From assembly GCA_023393485.1 (NCBI GenBank), contig JAEWLD010000260.1, positions 1-14,054 on the forward strand: 14,054 bases of DNA. Direction: 5' to 3'. The notes below the pieces were generated by a model. The model was not told the origin of the DNA. It ran no database searches and worked only from the letters and a program-made list of their open reading frames with translations. A program made the translations under genes and the position numbers. This DNA comes from Bacteroidota bacterium. Its GTDB lineage: Bacteria; Bacteroidota; Bacteroidia; Flavobacteriales; Flavobacteriaceae. Positions 6,292 through 12,522 of this stretch are shown here, piece after piece (within the stretch, counting starts at the first letter, position 1; the number at the start of each line of letters is the position of its first letter).

Positions 6292-7327
6292 GGTTTCGAA
6301 TCATTAAGAGTTTATCCTTGTCTATCCAGTTTTCTTTTGAATCGCGCCGGTTGAGCGTTGGCGATTTCGTGCCGTTTCCGAACAATGATTGACCGACGAA
6401 AATTCGCGCTTCGTCCCAGAGCCCGGCGTCGATAAACGATTGCAGCGTCCGGTTTCCGCCTTCGACAATCACGGACTGGATGCCGCGCCTGTGCATCGCA
6501 TCGAGCATTTGCGGCAAAATGTCAAGGCCGAAATCGACGGTCTCAAACGTAAGGTTTTCACTGTCTGCAAACCGTTTTTCTTTAGAAAAAACAACCGTTT
6601 TCTGCTCGTTATCAAATATATGCGAAGCTGCGGGAATTCGGCCCGATTTGTCAATAACTAATCGAATTGGTTGATTAATTGTGTTCCAGTCGCGTACGTT
6701 CAGCCTGGGATTGTCATCGACGACGGTTTGCGTCCCGACCAGAATCGACGCTTCTTCGCTGCGCCATTTGTGCACAAGTTGCCGCGATGCCTGAGACGTA
6801 ATCCAAACCGGATTCCTTTCGTCTTTCCCGGTCGGCGCCAGAAAACCATCGGCGCTTTCTGCCCATTTCAAAATGATGTACGGCCGTTTTTTGTTGTGGA
6901 AAGTAAAAAAACGGCTGTTGAGTTCCAGACATACATCATCCAAAATGCCGACAGTGACGTCAATCCCGGCAGCACGGAGCTTTTCGATTCCTTTTCCGGC
7001 CACTTGCTGGTTCGGATCTACCGCACCGACGACGACATTTGGAATTTTCATCCGGATGATCATATCGGCGCACGGCGGCGTTTTGCCGAAATGGCTGCAA
7101 GGTTCGAGGTTGACGTAAAGCGTCGATTCTTTTAAAAGCGATTGGTCTTTGACCGAATTGACCGCGTTGACCTCGGCATGCGCTTCGCCCGCTTTTCGGT
7201 GCCAGCCTTCGCCGATTATCGTATCTTTGTGGACGATGACCGAGCCGACGAGCGGATTCGGGTAGGTTGTGCCAAGCCCGTTTTTGGCGAGGTCGATGCA
7301 ACGCTGCATGAAGTGTTCGTGACGCAT
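6269..7327 (-). CDS. ribD: Bifunctional riboflavin biosynthesis deaminase/reductase RibD
   Basis: RibD (352 residues) carries out two successive steps of riboflavin synthesis: deamination of the 2,5-diaminopyrimidine ribosyl phosphate and NADPH-dependent reduction of the ribosyl side chain. The N-terminal deaminase domain (about 1-145) shows the zinc site HAEVNAV (His50, catalytic Glu52) and PCSHFGKTPPC (76-86, ligands Cys77 and Cys86), plus TYPNPLVGSVIV (21-32). The reductase domain starts near RPYIILKWAESADG (148-161) and includes TVVDDNPRLNVR and VIVEGGNRTL (286-295). Length fits. It is first in a minus-strand operon, overlapping the HAD gene by 23 bp. A perfect -7 box lies 4 bases before the ATG, so its mRNA may be leaderless. 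No FMN riboswitch is present: only 47 bp separate it from the divergent acetyltransferase gene. Confidence 0.96.
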   Translation of the reverse strand: MRHEHFMQRCIDLAKNGLGTTYPNPLVGSVIVHKDTIIGEGWHRKAGEAHAEVNAVNSVKDQSLLKESTLYVNLEPCSHFGKTPPCADMIIRMKIPNVVVGAVDPNQQVAGKGIEKLRAAGIDVTVGILDDVCLELNSRFFTFHNKKRPYIILKWAESADGFLAPTGKDERNPVWITSQASRQLVHKWRSEEASILVGTQTVVDDNPRLNVRDWNTINQPIRLVIDKSGRIPAASHIFDNEQKTVVFSKEKRFADSENLTFETVDFGLDILPQMLDAMHRRGIQSVIVEGGNRTLQSFIDAGLWDEARIFVGQSLFGNGTKSPTLNRRDSKENWIDKDKLLMIRNHDQHHYF

Positions 7328-7331
7328 GATG

Positions 7332-7339
7332 CAAAGTTA
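7332..7339 (-). promoter_or_regulatory. -7 box TAACTTTG of ribD, possibly leaderless
   Basis: TAACTTTG on the minus strand matches TAnnTTTG perfectly and ends 4 bases before the ribD ATG (7327). With a -7-centred box the transcript would start at or within a base or two of the ATG. No TTG -33 element is seen at the usual distance, because that stretch is occupied by AT heptads. Confidence 0.45.
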
Positions 7340-7343
7340 TTTT

Positions 7344-7371
7344 AAATTTTAAATTATAAATTTTAAATTAA
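7344..7371. repeat. Four-unit AAATTNN heptad array between ribD and the GNAT gene
   Basis: The units are AAATTTT (7344-7350), AAATTAT (7351-7357), AAATTTT (7358-7364) and AAATTAA (7365-7371). They fill most of the 47-bp divergent spacer. The array is nearly self-complementary and is the only upstream sequence available for both genes. Confidence 0.7.
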
Positions 7372-7374
7372 GAC

Positions 7375-7857
7375 ATGGGCCCGAATATTCGACCAATACA
7401 GCCGGAAGACGATGCGCAGATCGCAACGGTGATTCGCGAGGTGTTGATTGCGCACAATGTTCCAAAAGTCGGTACAGCGTATGCCGACCCGCAGTTGGAT
7501 TGCATGTTCGAAACCTACAACGGCCCGCGCTCAGCGTATTTTGTCGTCGAACAGGACGGAAAAATTTTAGGCGGCGCCGGCATCGCGCAACTGCAAAACG
7601 AATCGGACGAAATCTGCGAACTTCAGAAAATGTATTTTTTGCCCGAAGCGCGCGGTAGAGGTTTGGGCTCGGCGATGATGGACAAATGTCTTTCGGCGGC
7701 CAGGAAAATCGGTTTTGAAAAATGCTACCTCGAAACCATGCCGTATATGGAAGCCGCACAAAAGCTTTACAAAAAATCGGGTTTCGATTATATTGAGGCG
7801 CCAATGGGCAACACCGGACATAACGCCTGCCCGGTCTGGATGATCAGAAGATTATGA
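7375..7857 (+). CDS. GNAT-family N-acetyltransferase
   Basis: This 160-residue protein is a single GNAT domain that transfers an acetyl group from acetyl-CoA to an unidentified acceptor. Motif A is seen as LQKMYFLPEARGRGLGSAM (83-101), with RGRGLG (93-98) forming the pyrophosphate-binding loop. Strand 6 and motif B follow as CYLETMP and AQKLYKKSGF (128-137). An N-terminal IRPIQPEDDAQI stretch is typical of GNAT beginnings. The start ATG (7375) is 3 bases past the heptad array. The 3' end overlaps prmC by 4 bp (ATGA at 7854-7857). The coupling to a protein-modifying enzyme might hint at a ribosomal or release-factor acceptor, but sequence gives no direct evidence of this. Confidence 0.92.
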   Translation: MGPNIRPIQPEDDAQIATVIREVLIAHNVPKVGTAYADPQLDCMFETYNGPRSAYFVVEQDGKILGGAGIAQLQNESDEICELQKMYFLPEARGRGLGSAMMDKCLSAARKIGFEKCYLETMPYMEAAQKLYKKSGFDYIEAPMGNTGHNACPVWMIRRL

Positions 7858-8702
7858 CAATCAGGGAATACAGAAACAGATTCATTGCCGAACTTGAGGC
7901 GCATTACGGGCGCGAGGAAGCCGAGAGCTTTTTTTACCTGACGCTCGAAGATTTCCGCGGGCTCAAACGCGTCGACCTCGCACTCAATCCTGAATTTCCG
8001 CTTGCCGACGAGGAATTGGCCGGGTGGGATTTCGTTCTCGCGCAATTAAAAAAGGAAACGCCGATCCAATATATTTTGGGTAAAACACATTTTTTCGGGC
8101 TTGAATTCGAGGTCAATGAGAATGTACTCATTCCGCGGCCCGAAACCGAGGAATTGGTCTCGTGGATTCTGTCTGACACACAAATCCACAAATCAAGCCC
8201 GAAAATCCTCGACATTGGCACCGGAAGCGGCTGCATCGCGATTGCACTTGCGAAAAACCTTCCCAACGCGAGGGTTTATGCGATCGATGTTTCTCAAGGT
8301 GCGCTCACCGTCGCGAAAAGGAATGCCGAACGCAATGGCGTTACCGTTAATTTCCTTCAAAAAAACATACTCGAAACCAATTTTTTGCTTGAGAGTTTTG
8401 ACATCATCGTTTCAAATCCGCCGTACGTACGCGAGCTTGAAAAGCATGAAATCAAGAAAAACGTGCTGGATCATGAGCCGCATCTGGCGCTTTTCGTGTC
8501 TGATGACGATGCGCTGTTGTTTTACCGCAAAATCGCCGATATCGCCAAAGGACATGTTCCAAAAAACGGCAAACTTTACTTTGAGATCAACCAATATCTG
8601 GCTAAGGAAACGATGGACATGCTCGAACAAAAAGGTTTCAGCTACCTGGAATTGCACAAGGATATTTACGGCAATGACCGGATGATTCTCGCGAAATTGT
8701 GA
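7854..8702 (+). CDS. prmC: Peptide chain release factor N5-glutamine methyltransferase PrmC
   Basis: PrmC (282 residues) methylates the glutamine of the GGQ motif in release factors RF1 and RF2, using S-adenosylmethionine. The N-terminal helical substrate-binding domain runs to about residue 85 and ends in IQYILGKTHFFGLEF (71-85). VLIPRPETEELV (91-102) precedes the Rossmann-like domain, which has the SAM motif DIGTGSGCIAIALA (120-133), an acidic strand end VYAIDVS, and the catalytic NPPY motif (188-191). Length and order are normal for the family. It is translationally coupled to the GNAT gene by an ATGA overlap. Its TGA (8700-8702) directly abuts the stop codon of the convergent gene on the other strand, with no room for a terminator between them. 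Confidence 0.96.
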   Translation: MTIREYRNRFIAELEAHYGREEAESFFYLTLEDFRGLKRVDLALNPEFPLADEELAGWDFVLAQLKKETPIQYILGKTHFFGLEFEVNENVLIPRPETEELVSWILSDTQIHKSSPKILDIGTGSGCIAIALAKNLPNARVYAIDVSQGALTVAKRNAERNGVTVNFLQKNILETNFLLESFDIIVSNPPYVRELEKHEIKKNVLDHEPHLALFVSDDDALLFYRKIADIAKGHVPKNGKLYFEINQYLAKETMDMLEQKGFSYLELHKDIYGNDRMILAKL

Positions 8703-9314
8703 TCAATAGTATTTATGCCAGCCAAAACCGTAGGTTATCCCGATCCCGAAATAGCTGTGCCCTGAGATATTTCCGCATAGTTTAAACCCGATACTTCTAC
8801 CGAAGCCTGTTGGTTCGCCCACGGGAATGACCATATAAACCCTATACGGCCGCCTCTCGCGCTTGAACCATTTGATGTTGAATTCATAGGCAAAGCCTTG
8901 ATACGATTTACTGTCGATGTAGACAACGCCATCGTCATCGCGCAATTTCGTGTCGAGCTTGTCATGTGAAAACCCGCCGGCAAAACTGTATGAAACCGAA
9001 TTCTTGGTGTATCGCCTGCCGTAAAGCAACGCATATTCCGTATTGCGCATGCGCGGCGTGAAAATCGGAAGGCCCGATAAGCCAAGCGCAATTGCTGTAT
9101 AGCTTGTCTCGCGGTGGTCTGCAAGTCTTGCAGTAAATAGATGTTTCCCGGTTTGGTAATTCGCGGTTGCGGCCAATACAAAACCTGCGAATTCGCCGCC
9201 GCCGCCGCCGAACATGCCTTCGATAAAGATAATCGGATTGGTTTTTTCAGCGGTTTCCTGAGCAATGGTCGTCAGGCTGACCGACAATAAAATTGCAAGT
9301 GCAACTATTTTCAT
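8703..9314 (-). CDS. Secreted, probably outer-membrane beta-barrel-like protein, unknown function
   Basis: The 203-residue product begins with a clear Sec signal peptide, MKIVALAILLSVSLTTIAQ, with likely cleavage after residue 19. The rest is made of alternating hydrophobic/polar stretches rich in Gly, Tyr and Phe (for example YALLYGRRY, SYSFAGGF, FGIGITYGFGWHKYY) and ends in an aromatic residue, as small outer-membrane barrels often do. A run of five Gly codons sits near residues 37-41. I recognise no named family. It follows the permease gene by 54 bp on the same strand, with no clear terminator between, so co-transcription is possible. Its stop codon abuts that of prmC, so transcripts from the two sides must overlap. 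Confidence 0.75.
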   Translation of the reverse strand: MKIVALAILLSVSLTTIAQETAEKTNPIIFIEGMFGGGGGEFAGFVLAATANYQTGKHLFTARLADHRETSYTAIALGLSGLPIFTPRMRNTEYALLYGRRYTKNSVSYSFAGGFSHDKLDTKLRDDDGVVYIDSKSYQGFAYEFNIKWFKRERRPYRVYMVIPVGEPTGFGRSIGFKLCGNISGHSYFGIGITYGFGWHKYY

Positions 9315-9368
9315 TTTCAGGCATTAGGTCTAAACGTCGGAAAATTAATTCAATTCAAAAGCAGAAAG

Positions 9369-10613
9369 CTACTCGTACCGCAATGCCTCAATCGGGTCGA
9401 GTTTTGAGGCCTTGATTGCAGGATACGAACCCGATACGACCGCAACGATGAATGTAATCACAAATGCCCAAATGATCGCTGCCCAAGGAATCGTAAAACT
9501 GAAATCGATCGCGCTTGCAACGCCCCAGCCAAGCAATATTCCGAGAATTGTCCCGACAAGCCCGCCGAGCTGCCCGACAACAAGCGTTTCAATGAAGAAT
9601 TGTACCGCGATCGTAGTCCGGTTGGCGCCGAGGGCTTTACGAACACCTATTTCGCGGGTGCGTTCTGTGACCGAAACGAGCATAATGTTCATCAGCGCGA
9701 TCGACGAGCCGAAAATCGTGATGACGCTGATGATCCAGGCCGCCCAACTCAAATAATCGGTGATAGACAGGATGCGATTGATCAAATCGTCGCTTCGTGA
9801 AATCCCGAAATCATTGGGTTCGACCGGACTGAGCCGCCTGATTTGCCGCATGGTCACGGTTGCCTGATCAATCGCGCGGTCAAGCAGTTCTTTCTGGTCG
9901 GTCATCACGCTGATGTCGTAATTGATGTTTGGCGCTGTAAACAGCGAGCGCGCTACCTGGATCGGGATCAGTACGCGCAAATCCTGGTTGTTGCCAAAGG
10001 TCGAGCCTTTTTCCTTGAGCACGCCGATCACGCGGAATTTGGCGCCGCGGATTGAAATCACCTTATCAATCGGGTTGACATCCTTTAGCAGGTCTTTTTC
10101 AAAATCGGATCCGACGATGCAGACAGGCGCGTTGTTAGAAATGTCAAATTGCGTGAAATTGCGCCCTTTAGTGACTTCCAGGCCCGAATTGACCAGAAAA
10201 AATTCATCGACACCTACAATGGCGATTTCGGGATCGGTCTTCTTAGATTCAAATTTCACCTCGGCTTGTCTTGCCGCCGTAAATGAAACCGATGGATGCG
10301 TATTCGGATAATTATAAGTATTAACAAACGCCTTGGCCTGCGGATAAGTGATTTGCGGGTGCGGCTTTTCGTCACCGTCGCCATCGCCATCAATCTGCTC
10401 CGAGAAATTGTATTGCGTGATGTTGAATGTGTTGGCGCCCATTGACGCGAACTTGCCCGAAATCGTATATTCTAGCGCGGAAACAACAGTCAAAATCCCG
10501 ACAAGCGCGGTAATCCCGATGGCGATGATCATAACCGTCAGGATTGTCCTGAGCAGTTGCGACTTGATTGAACCGGTGGCAATGCGGATGTTTTCGCGGA
10601 GAAGTTTAAACAT
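9369..10613 (-). CDS. MacB/FtsX-type ABC transporter permease
   Basis: This 414-residue protein has the MacB permease layout: a short cytoplasmic N-terminus, a first membrane helix (about 22-46), a large periplasmic MacB_PCD-type domain (about 47-285), then three membrane helices in the FtsX domain, the first within AAWIISVITIFGSSIALMN. TERTREIGVRKALGA is the conserved coupling segment after it, and the end LDPIEALRYE is typical. Starting at the ATG at 10613 gives MFKLLRENIRIA, the usual beginning; an in-frame ATG at 10667 would add 18 residues translated out of the heptad repeat and is rejected. The periplasmic domain contains an acidic DGDGDGDE tract. Such permeases pair with a separate MacB-like ATPase and often a membrane fusion protein; neither is in the window. 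Possible roles are lipid, peptide or drug export or mechanotransmission. Confidence 0.9.
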   Translation of the reverse strand: MFKLLRENIRIATGSIKSQLLRTILTVMIIAIGITALVGILTVVSALEYTISGKFASMGANTFNITQYNFSEQIDGDGDGDEKPHPQITYPQAKAFVNTYNYPNTHPSVSFTAARQAEVKFESKKTDPEIAIVGVDEFFLVNSGLEVTKGRNFTQFDISNNAPVCIVGSDFEKDLLKDVNPIDKVISIRGAKFRVIGVLKEKGSTFGNNQDLRVLIPIQVARSLFTAPNINYDISVMTDQKELLDRAIDQATVTMRQIRRLSPVEPNDFGISRSDDLINRILSITDYLSWAAWIISVITIFGSSIALMNIMLVSVTERTREIGVRKALGANRTTIAVQFFIETLVVGQLGGLVGTILGILLGWGVASAIDFSFTIPWAAIIWAFVITFIVAVVSGSYPAIKASKLDPIEALRYE

Positions 10614-10630
10614 GGAAAATTTGTTGGAAA

Positions 10631-10660
10631 CAAATTTAATTGATAATTGACAATTGACAA
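10631..10660 (-). promoter_or_regulatory. Promoter of the ABC permease, partly built from heptads
   Basis: On the minus strand TAAATTTG (10638 to 10631) matches TAnnTTTG perfectly, 17 bp before the permease ATG. Upstream TTG trinucleotides fall at 12, 19 and 26 bp because they come from the heptad array; the one at 10660-10658 gives a TTG-N19-TAAATTTG arrangement close to the known Bacteroidetes spacing. Confidence 0.6.
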
Positions 10661-10670
10661 TTGACAATTA
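10638..10670 (+). repeat. AATTGAY heptad array, left copy
   Basis: The units are AATTGAT (10638-10644) and three AATTGAC (10645-10665), then a partial AATTA. The array overlaps the permease promoter. It is inverted relative to the array at 10785-10819. Confidence 0.75.
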
Positions 10671-10784
10671 GGAGTTTTCTCTAAAAATAGGATTGTACAT
10701 TTACCTAATCTTTTATAAACGATGGCTTTTTGCTAAGAGAAATTCTTTCGGGATTGCCGGCGAAGTTTGTCGCCCGACCGTAAC
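10671..10784. other. Spacer between the inverted heptad arrays
   Basis: About 114 bp separate the two arrays. I see no credible gene, no perfect promoter box and no RNA gene here. The left half is AT-rich, the right half GC-rich (CGCCCGACCG at 10771-10780). Confidence 0.4.
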
Positions 10785-10819
10785 CATTGTCAATTATCAA
10801 TTATCAATTGTCAATTCAA
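10785..10819 (-). repeat. AATTGAY heptad array, right (inverted) copy
   Basis: Read on the + strand the units are CATTGTC (10785-10791), AATTATC twice (10792-10805), AATTGTC (10806-10812) and AATTCAA (10813-10819). The reverse complement therefore consists of AATTGAC/AATTGAT units like the left array. It lies upstream of hisS. Confidence 0.75.
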
Positions 10820-10824
10820 TCTCC

Positions 10825-10832
10825 GATATTTG
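10825..10832 (+). promoter_or_regulatory. Weak -7-like box upstream of hisS
   Basis: GATATTTG matches TAnnTTTG except for the first base and is followed by CAC. It would start transcription near 10836, about 40 nt before the hisS ATG. No TTG is found at the usual spacing (the closest is 14 bp away, inside the heptad array). Confidence 0.3.
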
Positions 10833-10876
10833 CACAAACTTTCGGATAGCCGAAATATCAACATTTGAACAAAAAA

Positions 10877-12253
10877 ATGGCAACCAAACCCTCCATCCCA
10901 AAAGGCACGCGCGATTTTTCACCACAGGAAGTGGCGCGCCGCCAATATATTTTCAATGTCATCCGCAGGAATTTCGAGTTGTACGGCTATCAGCCGATCG
11001 AAACGCCGTCGTTCGAGAATTCGGAAACGTTGATGGGAAAATATGGCGAGGAAGGCGACCGCTTGATTTTTAAGATCCTGAATTCGGGTGATTACCTGTT
11101 AAAAGCCAATGAAAAATTTTTGGCCGAAAAAGACAGCCTGCGCCTGACCGCATCGATTTCGGAAAAAGCGCTGCGTTATGATTTGACCGTTCCATTCGCA
11201 AGATATGTGGTCCAGCACCAAAATGAAATCGTATTCCCGTTCAAGCGTTATCAAATCCAGCCGGTCTGGCGCGCCGATCGTCCGCAGAACGGGCGTTTCC
11301 GCGAGTTTTACCAGTGCGATGCCGATGTCGTTGGCTCAAAGTCGTTGTGGCAGGAAGTTGAACTTGTGCAATTGTATGACGCGGTTTTTACCGAGCTCGG
11401 GCTTTCGGGCGTCACGATAAAAATCAATAACCGCAAAGTGCTTTCGGGCATTGCCGAGGTCATTGGTGCGAAAGATAAATTGATTGATTTTACCGTTGCG
11501 CTGGACAAACTCGACAAAATTGGCGAGGACGGCGTCAAAAGGGAAATGCTCGAAAAAGGAATTTCGGAAGCTGCGATTGAAAAAGTGCAGCCTTTATTCG
11601 GTTTTTCGGGTACGATTGACGAAAAGCTCAATCAATTGGCGGCTTTACTTTCAGGTTCCGAAGAAGGTTTGAAAGGAATCGGCGAACTCCGTTTCATTTG
11701 CGACAATGTTCTGACACTTGGGATTGCATCATCGCTCGACCTCGATGTAACGCTCGCGCGCGGACTCAATTATTATACGGGCGCGATCATTGAAGTCGCT
11801 GCGCCGCAAAGCGTCAACATGGGTTCGATTGGCGGCGGCGGACGCTATGACGATCTGACGGGGATTTTCGGCCTCAAAGACATGAGCGGCGTCGGGATTT
11901 CGTTTGGCCTTGACAGGATTTACCTGGTGATCGAGCAACTCGGGTTATTTCCAGAAACCGTAACTTCAGGCACAACGGCGCTTTTTCTTAATTATGGCGA
12001 TGCCGAGGCATTTTACGCGATGCAGGCAATCGGGCAATTGCGCCGCGCCGGAATCAAAGCTGAACTCTATCCGGACAATGCAAAAATCGATAAACAATTT
12101 AAGCACGCAGAGCGGCGTGACATACCTTTTGTTGTCATGGCGGGAAGCGATGAGGTGAATGCGGGAAAATTTAAATTGAAGGATCTACAATCGGGAGCGC
12201 AGCAAATGCTGGATCTTGGCGGTTTGAAAGACGCATTGATATCAAACGTATAG
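10877..12253 (+). CDS. hisS: Histidine--tRNA ligase HisRS
   Basis: HisRS (458 residues from the ATG at 10877) charges tRNA-His with histidine. The start [16 protein letters not shown] is the usual one; an in-frame TTG at 10865 would add only four residues (LNKK) and is not preferred. It is a class II synthetase. Motif 1 lies in the region of [16 protein letters not shown]. Motif 2 spans [20 protein letters not shown]. The HisA histidine-binding stretch appears as [10 protein letters not shown]. Motif 3 is in [11 protein letters not shown], and a C-terminal anticodon-binding domain begins near [12 protein letters not shown]. It is divergent from the ABC permease gene. The nearest terminator lies about 190 bp past the stop codon. 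Confidence 0.97.
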   Translation: MATKPSIPKGTRDFSPQEVARRQYIFNVIRRNFELYGYQPIETPSFENSETLMGKYGEEGDRLIFKILNSGDYLLKANEKFLAEKDSLRLTASISEKALRYDLTVPFARYVVQHQNEIVFPFKRYQIQPVWRADRPQNGRFREFYQCDADVVGSKSLWQEVELVQLYDAVFTELGLSGVTIKINNRKVLSGIAEVIGAKDKLIDFTVALDKLDKIGEDGVKREMLEKGISEAAIEKVQPLFGFSGTIDEKLNQLAALLSGSEEGLKGIGELRFICDNVLTLGIASSLDLDVTLARGLNYYTGAIIEVAAPQSVNMGSIGGGGRYDDLTGIFGLKDMSGVGISFGLDRIYLVIEQLGLFPETVTSGTTALFLNYGDAEAFYAMQAIGQLRRAGIKAELYPDNAKIDKQFKHAERRDIPFVVMAGSDEVNAGKFKLKDLQSGAQQMLDLGGLKDALISNV

Positions 12254-12445
12254 CACGCGACACCTTTTAGGATTGATTGCGGTTTTTCCGCAAATGGGAA
12301 GTTTGAGGAATTTGTAATTTACCTTCAGGGAAGAGGCGCGTGTCTCCCTAAAAAATCTTTAACGATCCAGTTACGGGAAGGCCGCAGTTTTTGTTAAAAA
12401 AAACTTAGGTTTGACTTTCTCCAGTCGCATAAGGTCCATAAAACC
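12254..12445. other. Spacer after hisS: small hairpins, no gene
   Basis: This 190-bp stretch has no credible coding frame. It contains a perfect TTGCGG/CCGCAA hairpin around TTTTT (12277-12293) without a following T-run, an imperfect GGGAAGA/TCTCCC hairpin (about 12328-12348), an AGTTTTT/AAAAACT hairpin (about 12386-12404), and TAGGTTTG (12406-12413), which matches the -7 consensus perfectly. Confidence 0.4.
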
Positions 12446-12480
12446 AAAAGCTTCCCGAATATTTCACAGGAAGCTTTTTT
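12446..12480. terminator. Bidirectional terminator between hisS and the T9SS protein gene
   Basis: AAAAGCTTCC (12446-12455) and GGAAGCTTTT (12469-12478) form a perfect 10-bp stem with a 13-nt loop. On the + strand it ends in six T residues (12475-12480). On the minus strand it ends in TTTTGGTTTT. It can serve both convergent genes. Confidence 0.85.
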
Positions 12481-12522
12481 ACATCTTTTTGTTGGGGCAA
12501 AAAGAGTTAAGTCATAGGTTGC

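Noticed and set aside
6960..7345. Long alternative frames on both strands across ribD
   Set aside because: They are shadows of the ribD coding sequence, which has intact catalytic motifs along its whole length.
9190..9210. GCC trinucleotide repeat as a phase-variable tract
   Set aside because: Change by whole triplets keeps the frame and would only alter a Gly run near the N-terminus of the secreted protein; on/off switching is not expected.
10614..10667. ATG at 10667 as the start of the permease
   Set aside because: The extra 18 residues come from translation of the heptad repeat and cover the -7 box; MFKLLRENI at 10613 is the usual beginning of this family.
10638..10819. Heptad arrays as a CRISPR array
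   Set aside because: Units are 7 bp with no spacers and are inverted pairs; no cas gene is nearby.
10693..11073. A 126-codon frame upstream of and overlapping hisS
   Set aside because: It crosses the heptad array and overlaps hisS in another frame, with no recognisable domain; a shadow frame.
12277..12293. TTGCGG/CCGCAA hairpin as the hisS terminator
   Set aside because: The T's are in the loop rather than after the stem, so it lacks the required 3' T-run; the 12446-12480 hairpin is far stronger.
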